A stretch of DNA of 29,322 nucleotides from Trichosphaerium sp. ATCC 40318 (lineage: Eukaryota > Discosea > Flabellinia > Trichosidae), in assembly GCA_038496445.1 (NCBI GenBank), contig JALMLS010000214.1, positions 1-29,322 of the forward strand, in the 5' to 3' direction. The notes below the pieces were generated by a model. It was not told the origin of the DNA, searched no databases, and was given only the letters and a program-made list of their open reading frames with translations. Shown piece by piece: positions 10,631 to 21,636 of the stretch. Numbering within the stretch: position 1 is the first letter of the stretch; each line of letters starts with the position of its first letter. The translations under genes and the position numbers were made by a program.

Positions 10631-12975
10631 CTACTGAAACCACCATAAGATTTATTACCTGATAACATACTTACATATTTTCTGTCATGCTGAAACCTGT
10701 ACAGGACATCAAAAAGCACCTTCCTAGATGCTAGCTCTTTTGTGAAAGTCAGAAAATTTCGGATTGTGCTGTATCTTCTGTTTGGCACGTTAGTATCACA
10801 ACTGTAATGAACTGAAAGACGCACAGTATAAACCCTTCAACGTAAATTTCACCACCACCCCCAATCTCATAGCACTGTTCAACAGTTTCAATACCACAAG
10901 CACATGACATAGCGTGCAAGTGAGATTCAGAACGTAAGGTGTCTATTGATACAATATTACCCATTTGTAACATGTCAGCAAGTATCGTGCAAAGAAGTGT
11001 GGAAGCTTCGGTGCATATTCACGTGCCAAATCAGGCAGCGATGAGGCATCTATTAGTAGCTTTCATAAGTGATTTCTGTTAGAACAAAATACGCACGAGC
11101 AATGAGCCACAAGTCACAGGATTGTAGATGAACTTTTTTTGCAATGAGCATAAATACACTTCTAGGAAGTTTCATAGGTCCGTCAGTCACTGATATTAAT
11201 TTTTTCTTAGAGCCTATCAGCTTTACAATACGATCAGAAACAGATTTTCTAGCTATAACCGAGGGTAGCAGGTAATTACACAACGCCACTGAATCAGAAA
11301 TATCAAATTTACAACCAAGAAAGACTTGTTCTTGTGCATCTTCTTTAACAAACTGTAAAAGTCAGAGGAAAGGTTTTACTTGGCAATGTTCGTACATGGC
11401 CTAATCTAATGAGTACACCTATGATTGTCTCCACTGAAGTGATTTTAAGTATGTCTTCAAGGGAGGATGTAGATAGATACTCAAGAACTAACAGAAGAGA
11501 ATCTTGTGTTTCGCCTTCAAGTAGTACAAGCTGATAAGTACTATCATCATTCTTAAACTTTGTGAACTGATTTTTTAAGTATCTGGCCAAAGTCAGCTTT
11601 ACTTTTTTTAGAGCAACGTACTCGCAGTTTTTACTCAGTAAGCACTTTGACCCTCTAAGTGTAAGTACAGGATCTGTATTGTAAAAGACAACAAAAGTGA
11701 CATCATAAAATGTAACATCTCCTCCTGTCAAACATTTCTCTTTTACATCAACGTCGCCTATCCTAAAACATCATTAGTAGGCACTGTAGGTTACAATCTA
11801 GAACATACATTAGTCGTTGCTTCTGTAGCTCAATGTTTGGTTTGAATTTAACAATGCTATTTCTGGGATTGCCCCGTTTGTGACCTTGCATTACTACCCA
11901 AACAAATTCGAGATTACCTTTACTTAAGTGCCTTGATCCGTTACTTTCAGCAACACTGTGAGCCAGTTTAAAGATATTGAGAATAGCATTACAAGTCAAG
12001 GTGTTGCAAAGCTTTAACGCATTCAAAGAGATTTTGTAGCCCAGATTACTAACATAGGATAAAAGCGCCAGCAAATGAAATTCTTTGATACTATGTTTCT
12101 GTTTCTAAAGGAATTTGTCAGCTCGGGCAAGGGCTTGTTGTCAACAACGCACAATTGATTTTCCAAGAGAATTATATTCTTTGATATTGATGCTCTTTTC
12201 TTTGAGGAGACTCACCCTAGTTACTTCAGATTGGAAGTAGTTGGTGGGCTCTAAGGTAACACCTGCTTCAGGAAATGATGCTGGAGATTCTTGTACAAGT
12301 TGGTTGTATACAGCTACAACAGATGAATCTTGAATAACTAAACTCTGTTGGTCAGTTGGTTGTTGATGTTCCAAAGCCCGGAATAGTATCCTAGTACATA
12401 ATAATTGGTACAAGTGTTTATAATGACAGACGCACATAGATAAGACAGTTACAGTAATGTCACGTGCATATTCAAAGAAGCCAGGAAGTGTACTTTTAGC
12501 TTTCACTTGAGTTACAAGCTGTTGAAGCCCCAAGTTTAACCAACGCTCTGGATTTGTTGAACAGCTTGAAAATATATCTTGGCAGGCTAACGTGTGTTCC
12601 AGGAATTTACTTGCTTCACTCCAATGGTTTATATAGCTCTTGCTGTGAGCAAATAGAGCGAGTTCGTTTTGGCTGTGGATAGTTTTTGGTACAAAAGGGA
12701 GAGGAACTCGCTTTTCTCTTGAAAGGCGCTGTAGATCCTCTACTTGGTTCTTCAGGTACTCTTGCCATTCGAAATTATCGTGTACACGTTGTTTGCATAG
12801 TGTTGACAACGAAGAGAAGTAAATGAGGCTTTTTGGAGGTAACTGAGATAGAATCGTATTAAAACAACGTGTTGGAAGCGTTTCGAATAAGTTAGTGTAA
12901 ATATCCTCCCAACTGGAGTCTGCACGGTATTAAACAAAGGAGGCGTTATAACAACGTACTGTGGTGCTTTTCCAT
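10631..12975 (-). CDS. F-box protein with a long uncharacterised helical C-terminal region
   Basis: Exons downward: 12975-12960, 12919-12153, 12104-11809, 11762-11396, 11352-11097, 11049-10972, 10942-10825, 10777-10675, 10633-10631. They sum to 2004 nt, or 667 residues. After a 5-residue start exon the protein reads FETLPTRCFNTILSQLPPKSL and then a C/W-containing helix ending in FEWQEYL, which fits an F-box (residues about 12-55). The remaining 600 residues are helix-rich, with no motif I recognise. Six of the introns have strong sites, several with TACTAA-type branch points. The intron 10971-10943 is only 29 nt with a weak GTTACA donor. If it is not real, the protein ends near 10944 and the downstream exons belong to something else. 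The last intron brings TAG directly after the Tyr codon. It is probably an SCF substrate adaptor, by inference from the F-box. Confidence 0.65.
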
Positions 12976-13046
12976 CCTAAGCAAAGACTTCAAATAAGAA
13001 CTCTCTCGGAGAAATAAGTCTTCTCTGACTTATTTAAATCGTTGCT

Positions 13047-13052
13047 CACGTG
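13047..13052. promoter_or_regulatory. CACGTG in a divergent promoter
   Basis: This single palindrome lies in the 133-bp gap between the ATG of the minus-strand F-box gene (12975) and the ATG of the plus-strand gene (13109). It could serve both. The inference rests on position and motif only. Confidence 0.35.
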
Positions 13053-13108
13053 CATCAACTCTGTAAGATATTAATTATCAAGCGACAAAAAAGTCTCTCA
13101 GAGAATTT

Positions 13109-13814
13109 ATGCGATTACAAAAAACAGCACAGAACCACATCAACGTGGCAACTCTCTTGAAGAAGATAAAGGCTATCAAGAAAGTAAATGACGAGATTAT
13201 TAAAGCTATCAACATTCCGTACAGAAAAGATAAGGAGATCATAATAGGGTTGTGCTTGTTTACTTTTAACACGTTACTAACACTTTATTGTTGTAGCTAT
13301 TCATACGTTGTAGAACCTAGTGAGACAGTAGCGATGTTTCGCGTAAGGACTCGGAGAAGGAGAATAGGAAGTAGGAGCATAGTTTTGTGTTGGAATACAA
13401 ACAATACTCTCGAAAAAGTAGACGACTTGTTCAACGATAAAATCAATTGGGAGTGCAAGTCCTTTAGTCAAATATGCACTCTTAATGCAGTAATCCTTAA
13501 AGTGGCTAACAAATATGAGATGTTTGGTGATACCAAGCCAGCAATCGAGAATTTGAAGAAGTTTTTGTACGCTTTTTTTATTTGTGGTAAACATTGCTCG
13601 CTAAAATCACGTGTTGTATAGGAATAACTATGAACTGCTACAATGCCATTTAGGCGGAATTCAGACCTCTATTACCAACGTCAAGGAAGACGAAGAAATG
13701 ATTGTAATGCTAAATTGCAATATTTATCAAATCAACAAATCTATTACATCTGTAAACAATTTATCACGTGATGTTACTGTAAACTTGAAGCCCTCACTGT
13801 GTTCAATTCTTTAA
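13109..13814 (+). CDS. Orphan coiled-coil protein
   Basis: Exons 13109-13218, 13297-13566 and 13622-13814 give 573 nt, or 190 residues. The first intron (13219-13296) runs from GTACAG to TTGTTGTAG and has a TACTAAC branch site. The second (13567-13621, GTACGC...TATAG) joins two frames precisely (ENLKKFL-NNYELL). The N-terminus (LLKKIKAIKKVNDEIIKAI) and the region around residues 100-175 look like coiled coils, with a basic patch RTRRRR between. I recognise no family. An apparent membrane segment seen when the first intron is translated (IIIGLCLFTFNTLL) is intronic. The reading on the opposite strand has no such splice support. Confidence 0.55.
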
Positions 13815-14001
13815 CAAAGTTCGCTTACAACCACTACTTCATTGCTGTATGAATGACTTCAGGTGTCGCTGAGGGCGACAACATAATAGTCTGTTACTGA
13901 CTCGGTCTTAAGTCGAGTTGAGCTGAACCGTTAACGGTGCTAACATATTAATTAATACAAGACAATAAACAAAGATAATTTAACATCTGAGCTTCAGTAT
14001 T
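13815..14001. other. Convergent spacer
   Basis: A short gap between the 3' ends of the orphan gene and the arrestin gene. It contains AATAAA-like sequences in both directions and nothing else. Confidence 0.4.
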
Positions 14002-16245
14002 TTATTGAATATACAAAGGATAATCTTTAAAGAACGGATTTTTAAAACCTAGTAAGTCGGAGCATTGAATATTAACATGCTTTTCAACTGTAACAACACG
14101 TTTGTTTGCTTCAGCATCAATATCATTTTTTTCATTTTTTTCGTCTGTTGAAACATGCTCCTCTGAACTGCTATCAGACTTCTCTTCGTTGTTAGAAAAG
14201 ATTCTTGAATTACTAGGTAATGAAGCTGTAACAGATTCCAATTCTTTGATTCGATTACTACATGTTGATATAAGCACAAGCAGAGTAATAACAGAAAGAA
14301 AAACCCGTACCCTTCCAGTGACACGATGCTGTAATCACTTCCCGAACTTTCTGAATCTTCCTCAATAGCTTCAACATCAAATTCACGTTTCTTATTTTCT
14401 TTCAGCTGCTGCGCACGTGGGTGGCCACAAACGTGAAAAGGGAAAGCCACGTTGACGTTCTTTGCTAAAAAAGAAGTAAAAACATTAAAAATTTTTTGTG
14501 GTTATCGCACCTCCGCTAACACACTTAATGCGAATTAGGTACTCCCTCTCGATGTGCTGCAATTTTCTTGCAGTTGGCCAGAACCAGTTCTTTGCTATCT
14601 TGAAATGCATAGCATAAACAGTAGATTCAGTTTCACCAGCAAGTACACTCGGTATGTCCTTTACTTGGAACAGGGTGTGCCTAAAAATTGTTTTGTTTCC
14701 CTGCTGCGAAGTGAATACTTGTTTCATCTTTAACTTAACGACATTGACTTGAAGGTCTGTTGAAGTCTTGTTGTTTATCGTCTATGATGAGATTATTAGT
14801 ATTTGATTACGTGTCTATGTTGTACAAGCGTAAATTTGAGGAGATGTGGGTCGTCAATGTAATGAACGGCGTTCTCATACTTTATAGAAAACACAATTCC
14901 TGTTTTAGAATGTCTAAGATTTAGGACATCTGGGTAGTCTGCTTCATCCATCTGTTGTGCAACGCTGATAGTTGCAGCTTGGGAAAACATTATTCATTAG
15001 TTAATTGGAAGTTTAGTAGGTACCATTACAGATATCAGGATGAGCAGGCTCTTGCATTATTTTGTTGAATTTTGGTTTTTTCTGAATGTTAGCACGAACC
15101 TAAAACGATCAGCTTAAAGGATTATAGTTAAGGCCTACTTGGTACAGAATGTTTCCCATATCACCTGTTGATTTCAAGAATGATGAAGGAAGCCCTTTTG
15201 GGAGCAACAAAGTAAATGGATACTCGTGATGACCAGCCGGAATTGTCTATGCATTGTTAGTATTTTTTATACCGCTCAAATTTTCCTACGTTTGTTGCCA
15301 AGCACTTGACCTCGTTCAAAAAAACACGTGTTCCTCTGAAAATAGCAGTCATTTTATCGTGTTGTCTTGTCCAATACACATTTTCCTTCAAGGCAAATTA
15401 GTTGTAACACCAGAAAAAAAATTATAGTATGCTTACCATTCCAGTTAAAAATACATGAAGACCTATCGCAGGTGTAATTGGGTACGGCGTTGAAAACTGC
15501 ACCACACCGCTTATCTTTGAGTCTGTGTGGTATGTTTTCAGAGGTAAACATATATTTAAAGCAGGAAGCGCTCTAAAAGTAAAGTAAAAATTCTAGCTGT
15601 GCACGTGATTAATTATGCTCGACGGCAAAATAGAAAATCAAAGTGAAAGCGTCAGATTATATATTCTCACCTTTTAGCTTTTTTGAGCACGTGCAGAGGT
15701 ATGGCTTCCAAACCAATCGATAGAATAAAATGCAGTTTCATTTTAGGATAACCAGCATCTGCAAAATCTATCCAAACATCTCTACAAGGCGTCAAAGAAT
15801 CTAACAAAAAACCAAAAGAGGGAACATACCTTTTCCCTTCTGATTTGACATTTGATAACTCAGAAAACAAGTGAGACGCTATCTACAGTAATATTATTAG
15901 TGCTGTACCAACTCTCGTACCTCTTTATTCGTTATTAATCCTTTTGTCTTGATTTTAATTGTTAACGGATCCAAAGGCTCCTCATCTATGAACAGATGCA
16001 ATCGTTGGTAGAAAGAGCACTTTTTAAGGTTTACACCTACTTATCGCTGAGCACGTGCTCTAAATTAAACTGGTTGTACATGTGGTCTTAGTTGTTTCCG
16101 TTTTATAAGCGAAAGAAATGTAAACGTTATTTTCAACACAAAAATCAACTGCTTCGCATACAGCTATACGCAACACGTGTATATCTGCTAGTCTATATTT
16201 GTATCTCGTAGCTGGAACATTAGAAATGATAACTGGTGCTGCCAT
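14002..16245 (-). CDS. Arrestin-domain protein with a C2-like N-terminal region
   Basis: Exons downward: 16245-16080, 16039-15921, 15882-15671, 15572-15437, 15385-15290, 15246-15139, 15099-15024, 14977-14811, 14781-14511, 14464-14311, 14257-14002. They sum to 1761 nt, or 586 residues. From about residue 170 the protein matches an arrestin N-domain (INIxLPLKTYHxDSKISG in outline, GMENVYW, TIPAGHHEYPF, LPSSF). An arrestin C-domain follows, ending near residues 430-465 (HIEREYLIRIKC, NVNVAFPFHV). The first 165 residues resemble a C2-type beta sandwich (WIDFADAGYPKMKLHFIL), a weak assignment. The tail is acidic and serine-rich, with no PPxY motif for HECT ligases. It probably acts as a membrane-trafficking adaptor. 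The intron 14810-14782 is only 29 nt, and introns disrupt every long ORF. Confidence 0.8.
14782..14810 (-). other. 29-nt intron in the arrestin gene
   Basis: The sequence runs GTAATC to ATCATAG with a TACTAAT branch-like site. Its removal joins LVQHRH to TINNKTS in phase 0, continuing the arrestin C-domain, whereas the unspliced frame stops at TAA inside it. This is among the shortest introns inferred here. Confidence 0.65.
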
Positions 16246-16626
16246 AATCCACAATGAACTAAAGTATCAAGTAAGAAAACTCTCAGAATTTTTGTGACCG
16301 ATATAATCACACAGGCGCATTTTGAATGCGTGTCTATAGATTAAGCAGTGTTTTTGATCGATGGCACCAATGAAACAAAAACTGGATACTTGTTATCCAC
16401 CTACTAACCAATGTACCCGTGTATTATGCAATTGCCATGCATCCGCTATGACCAAGTACGTAATGCTAATGATGCGTTTCTAACTAGCGACAGACTGTAT
16501 TGGTAAGTTATAGCACCTTAAAGCACATGTGGAACGCTAACACCCCAGCATTTACTTAACACCAGAGTAATTTGGCATTAGAATACTGACGGATATCTTG
16601 TTTGTACATATTTAATTTACATTTCT
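16246..16626. other. Spacer between the Arf and arrestin genes
   Basis: I see no gene. The region upstream of the arrestin start (16245) has no CACGTG element within 300 bp. Confidence 0.4.
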
Positions 16627-17272
16627 TCAGTTGTTCCCACGTAGTTGCTCAGCTAGCCAATCAAACCCATCCTTAATACCACTGCCTGTAACGCCAACGA
16701 CAGGTTGTAAAAGCCACTTTTTATCCTTTAACAAAGTATACAAATCCATCTCTTCTTCAAGTTCAGCAACATTAAAAGCTCCTGGTAGATCCTGTTTATT
16801 TCCAAGTATAAGAATCGGACACTCTCTATGATCAAACAACTCCATTACTCCTACTAACTCCTTTCTAGCTGTTTGAAACCTTGAAGAGTCTGCACAGTCA
16901 ATGACAAAGATTAAGGCTGCGCTGTACATTAGGTATTGACGCCAAAGAAACCTAATCTTTTCCTGACCACCTGATAGCATGCAATTAATATAATACTACT
17001 CTATTAGATGTATTGACGTGCCTATATCCCACACTGTCATAGATATGTTTCTGAAATGCACCTCTTCAACATTAAAGCCAATTGTTGGGATAGTTGGTAC
17101 TTGTTCTCCTAATTTTAGCTGGTAAAGTATTGTCTAGTGGTTTTTAGCAACAACAATTATTCTTGCACGTTAGTACCGTTTTTCCAGCGCCATCTAACCC
17201 AACAATAGCTATTTTTGCTCTGCGATTGTTTAGAAATGAAAAGCTAGATAAATACGAGACTAATGCGCCCAT
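16627..17272 (-). CDS. Arf/Arl family small GTPase
   Basis: Exons 17272-17177, 17133-17022 and 16970-16627 total 552 nt, or 183 residues, the usual Arf length. The start MGALVSYL gives a Gly2 suitable for N-myristoylation. Motifs: G1 GLDGAGKT (25-32), switch I PTIGF with Thr49, switch II WDIGGQEKIR (Trp67-Arg76) and G4 NKQD (127-130). The G5 region reads VTGSG rather than the common CATSG. It cycles between GDP and GTP on membranes to recruit coats or tethers. The sequence is close to Arf but divergent, and I cannot assign an Arl subgroup. The first intron (43 nt) follows GKT. The second intron (17021-16971) starts with GC, and only this choice rebuilds DIGGQ. Confidence 0.92.
16971..17021 (-). 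other. GC-AG intron in the Arf gene
   Basis: The exon ends GATATAG, the intron begins GCACGTCAA and ends CTATCAG, and the next exon starts GTGGTCAG. The only nearby GT donor gives the wrong phase. Arf family conservation of DIGGQ fixes the junction. Confidence 0.8.
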
Positions 17273-17659
17273 CAACAAGTTTATGAAGGTAAACGTGATC
17301 ACAAATTTTATTTGAACTTGTCATTTCTCTGAACAAGCAACGTAGCTTGTTAAGTGGTTTTCTTTTTTCTTTTACGTCTTTTATATTGCGTTTTATATAG
17401 AGTACGCTTTAGTAAGGATTGCACAATGTTTGAATGTAGGGACAAAATAACCAAGAGCAAAGCCATACGTAGGGCTACACATGGTTGTCATCGTACTGTA
17501 TGACCTGATGAAAGAAGCGAAAAAACGTATTGTTCCGAGATGATAAGAGGCAGGAGGTTCCATAAGGAGATACCATATGTCACCTTCTTAATACATAATA
17601 GACAGGCTAGAACATGAATTCAAATAAAACAAAATGTGGGTTGGTTATATTTATTGTTG
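17273..17659. other. Spacer between the Arf and F-box/MORN genes
   Basis: No coding frame is supported. It should carry the Arf promoter. An AATAAA signal on the minus strand at about 17649 lies just past the F-box/MORN stop. Confidence 0.4.
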
Positions 17660-18256
17660 CTAATGCCGTGAGATATACGCAACTTTCACAATTTGACCGT
17701 TTTGATCCCACTGAGTATATTCTCCTTCTTTCAAACCATTAACACAATGGAAACGCATTTTTAATTGGCCATTATTATGCCATTGTTGATACACTCCTTC
17801 AAGCATACCTTTAACAAAATGACATTGGAGATATAGTTGACCATTAAAATGCCACTGCTCAAACACTCCTTCTCGCTTACCATCAGTATAGCTAGTTTGC
17901 CGCTTTAATTGACCATTACTGTGCCACCACTTGTATTCACCTTGCAGTATATTGTTTGAGTAGTTACCTTGTTCATACAACTGGCTTTTGTTATTATGCC
18001 AACACCTTAGCTCTCCTTCTTTGTTACCATTAACGAAAACTTGACTGATGTTGTTCATGTTTTGTGGAGAGACACCGAAGCTGCCACATCTTTTCTGCCA
18101 CGTGCCATGTTTTTGAAGCTCGTAATTGAATCGTGTTGTTGTAGCACTGTATTTTGATAATAATGGCCACTTTTGATACACTTCAAAGTCCAAATCGATG
18201 ATATGATAATGTAGTTCAACTGGGATATTTAATAACAACATGGCTTTCTTTGCCAT
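17660..18256 (-). CDS. Intronless F-box-like/MORN-variant repeat protein
   Basis: A single uninterrupted frame of 198 residues. The N-terminus (LLLNIPVELHYHIIDL then WPLLSKYSATTT) has the layout of an F-box. From about residue 72 there are five MORN-variant units with the core G-x-x-x-G-x-Y-x-x-W-H-x-N-G-Q-L, the same type as in the gene at 2627-4252 but clearly diverged from it. It ends in TAG with an AATAAA signal shortly after. The lack of introns contrasts with its neighbours. F-box/MORN-variant combinations are also known from large DNA viruses of amoebae, so gene exchange is possible but unproven. The molecular role is probably substrate recruitment to an SCF ligase. Confidence 0.8.
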   Translation of the reverse strand: MAKKAMLLLNIPVELHYHIIDLDFEVYQKWPLLSKYSATTTRFNYELQKHGTWQKRCGSFGVSPQNMNNISQVFVNGNKEGELRCWHNNKSQLYEQGNYSNNILQGEYKWWHSNGQLKRQTSYTDGKREGVFEQWHFNGQLYLQCHFVKGMLEGVYQQWHNNGQLKMRFHCVNGLKEGEYTQWDQNGQIVKVAYISRH

Positions 18257-18539
18257 TATGTTCTGTTGTAGAAAATATTTTCGTTAATGAGTCGACGTGG
18301 TTGTAAAAAAAACAACAATACCTTGTGGTTGGCTGTCATGTGTTGGATGTTGTAAATATTAAATGCGAAAGCTTCAACATTGGTCAAGTGGAGCCATAAA
18401 AAAAAGTGTTTACCCAATCTTTTGGGAAAATTATGCTATTAGGTTACACATCGATTAAAGCCAATGGGATATCAAGTGTGTAGAGGTGTCTTTATTCACG
18501 TAGAAGTGACGAAGTATTACAAGACAATTAGTATTACTC
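18257..18539. other. Spacer
   Basis: Contains the upstream region of the F-box/MORN gene and the 3' end of the vWA gene. Plus-strand ATG frames here (from 18464) run through exons of the vWA gene on the other strand and are shadows. Confidence 0.4.
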
Positions 18540-20424
18540 TTATTGTTTCATTGCAATCTTATGAATTTTATCAAAGTTTTCTAACTCCTTTGTCAGAGCC
18601 TCTTCATCTTCTTCCAGTGCATCAATCTATAATTCGAAATTTGAGTATTTGTTTGTTATTTGAAACTATGGGTTGTCGTACCTCAGTTTCAAGATACTGT
18701 TTAAAAACATCAAACTTTTGGTTCCACCCTTTTTTATCTGAAAGAAAAGTTAAGCTAGTTTATGTAAGTTAGCAACAACAAACGGACCTCCAGCACTTAA
18801 ATAGCTCTTTAGAAATCGCGCATAGCGTGTTAATAATACTGCCTTACGTATACACGCATTTTCAAAATAATCAGTATCCTAGCATAGCAATAAATGATCA
18901 GGGAAATGAAGACGATTTGATAAAAGAAAACCAACTTACTGCAGATTTAGGAAATTCAACTTGATTTGAAAACTGATACTTCTCACCTTCTCTGCTAGTA
19001 TACGAGGTACTTTAAAATGGTTAGAGGTCAAATAATATAACGTAACATCCGTAAAGCAAGTAAGAATGAAACGTACTCAACTGAAAAGCTATTAGCTTCT
19101 TTCGCTTTTGTTGAAACCTTAACAACAATAACACCTCCTTTGGTTCTACCGTGATCAAGCAAACTAGGACTTGAACTCACGATTTTGCAGAGTACACCAT
19201 CTTTTGGAACTTCATTGCCTATCATGTGAATAAGTTTTCAAGAAAATAATGAGAAATCGTGATTACCTGGAGAACCGTAAACATATTCAGCAGTAACATC
19301 ATTGCTGCTCAATTTAATTTGTGCATCAAAGACATCAATTGTAGTGATGTAATCGAACTCTTGTTTCATTAGCATAGAGAATTCCTTTGGCGTGTTGACG
19401 GAGAAGTAGTTACACCCTTTTACGGATGAGATACATTCAACAGCATCAGTATCAAAATCTGTTCCCATGCCAACAAAAGATGAGTAAATCCCTTCTGCTG
19501 CTGCTTTTTGGAATTGAGATTTTAACCCCGCATCAAACTCACGCTAAAGATCTTTAGAACCAAAAATTGGAAGCTAGAAACGCTAAGATCAGACCTTTGA
19601 TATCAACATATCTGTGAAGAAAAACAATCTTCTTTCTCTACGTTTCTCTTGTTTTGATCCTTGAAGCATCTTATAACCCGCCTCGAACCCTATTAACTAT
19701 CTAAGCTCATAGCCTAGAACAAACATTGTTCTTAACATGTAATCTTACCTTTGGATAGTGTTGTGCCTCCTTGCGCATTAACATCCAATATCTTTTTGGA
19801 TAGATTTTGTTTATCAATATCGCTCCATCTTTTTAATTCTTGTAAAGTAGACGCATTTGTATCGAACAAAACCATTCCAAAAGAGTCATCATCGCGTAGA
19901 TTATCCAACATTGAAATAACGCTTTCATTCGCTACTTGCATCTAAACGGAGAATATGAGTGGAACGTTAAAAGAGAAAACAAACTTGAAGGTCAATGTTA
20001 TGCCTTGGGCGAAAAGTATGACGTACTATTGTCTTGCATTGTCCAAATACACTGCCCATGGACCCACTAATATCCATAACTACCACAACATCAAGAGGCC
20101 ACCGTCCTTTGTTCTCGTAGAGACCAGGGCCATCCAAGTTTCCAGTCAGTCCAACACAAACAAACTTTTCTGTTTCACCTGTTGAGCAATGTTACAAAGT
20201 ACCTTCAATATGTTTAAATACGCACCGTTGATAGGATCCTTGGTTACAGCGGTGAAAAAACGAGGAGAAAACGGTTTTTCCTTTTCTTGAGCGCCAACAT
20301 TGAAATAGTGATTATAATACAGCCCTTCGTACGCTATGCTACTTGCAGGAGGTAAATAGCCTCTGTCAATGTTTGAAGTAAAGCTTGCGACCCCTTTAGC
20401 TCCTGATGTTGCGCACAATGCCAT
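18540..20424 (-). CDS. von Willebrand factor A-domain protein
   Basis: Exons downward: 20424-20226, 20178-20027, 19941-19749, 19689-19595, 19543-19267, 19218-19077, 19009-18940, 18878-18788, 18737-18682, 18626-18540. They sum to 1362 nt, or 453 residues. The vWA domain begins near residue 95 with a complete MIDAS metal site: DISGSMGS (from Asp102), then GGTTLSKG and FFFTDM. A beta-rich region follows (residues about 270-350, around KGGVIVVKVSTKA). The C-terminus is a charged coiled coil (EEDEEALTKELENF). It resembles the inter-alpha-trypsin-inhibitor-like vWA proteins common in protists. There is no signal peptide, so it is probably cytosolic. Two donors are unusual (GTCTGA at 19594 and GTCCGT at 18787). 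The ligand is unknown. Confidence 0.85.
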
Positions 20425-21636
20425 TTTACGAGAGCTAAGCTGCTAGAGTTGAAAGCTACTTAGCAATACTCACTAACAAGATTAACCGAAGACTGTCACC
20501 TGCTGTAATACTTTTGTAGATCGAGTTGTTAATGTAAGAGATGTTGTAACGCTTGTAGAATTAGTTAAATCTGTTTATTACATGAACGTGTTACAAGGTC
20601 TTTAATGAGCGTTTCTAGTAAGTGAGTGTATCTCGTGGCGTGTGAAACATCTTGAATAGACTTCGAGTTACTTCGTGAACAGGTTTCGTGATAATAACAT
20701 TCCAATAGACTATAGACATCGATAATGGTTTACATAGTCTACACGAAGCATCACGGAACTAATATGGGAACGATTAGTCAATTTACACGAACCCAGAAAT
20801 AGCGAATAAGGAAAGAGTAAGAGCGTGAAACTTTCACAGAATAATAACGAATAGACCATGAATATGTAAGTGTAATCCATGTGCGTTATCACGTGACGCA
20901 TGTATATGACAGTTAATACTACAGATGAACTCTATAGATGTGATGTGTTTGTCTCAGTGACTAAGATTCAATACATTACTTTTCTGTTTATCTGAATGCA
21001 CCAAAGTCTTTGTTCTTTAAAATTGTAGTGTACCATGCACAACACTTTCTAAATGTACAAATTACCCTTCAAAGTTCAGAACTCACGTTTATTACTGAAG
21101 AGCACGTTGCTAACTTTGTATTGAGTGGGTACCTTTGAATTTGGCCTTCACATTACAAATTCTGCACGTGCAATGTGTATTGAATAGTCTGTAACATGGA
21201 AACTGGACGTGACTGAGATTACCTGTACAACAACGTCATCTATATTGTCCGTATCATTTGCAAAAGTTTGCAACTTTTTGCTGTTTGTGACTTTGGTTTT
21301 CGTGTTTAGTCAGATCTGACAGATCTTACAACTTCTGTTAGTTCTTACAAGATCTATTAAATACTACTAGTAAGTTACCGTGTAAATAATTATTAATTCG
21401 TAGCCGTTTGTAGCTTTGCATTTCAGAAAAGATGAAATGTGAAACTGAAAATTCTAGGAGCATAGATATCTTTATTATACCTGACCAAATAGAAGTTACT
21501 TGTTGTATCATATACTGTAAATTAAGGTAGCAAGATTTGTAGGTCTAATAAGTGGTCAAGCAAAATACTAGAGGAACAAACACTAACGGAGATAGTGAGT
21601 AAAACTATTTATTTGAGCAAGTGCTCTCAACTTTGT
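20425..21636. other. 1.2-kb region without a supported gene
   Basis: Only short, low-quality frames occur on either strand. It contains CACGTG at 20890-20895 and 21165-21170 and a small cluster of AGATCT repeats near 21310-21355. No tRNA or mobile-element signature is visible. Confidence 0.45.

Noticed and set aside
13219-13296. Predicted membrane helix in the orphan gene
   Set aside because: The hydrophobic residues come from translating an intron with a TACTAAC branch site.
13078-13594. Minus-strand frames opposite the orphan coiled-coil gene
   Set aside because: They lack matching splice sites, while the plus strand has two frame-preserving introns with good branch sites.
14258-14310. 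Hydrophobic segment near the arrestin C-terminus
   Set aside because: It is the translation of the 53-nt intron GTACGG...GTAG, not a membrane anchor.
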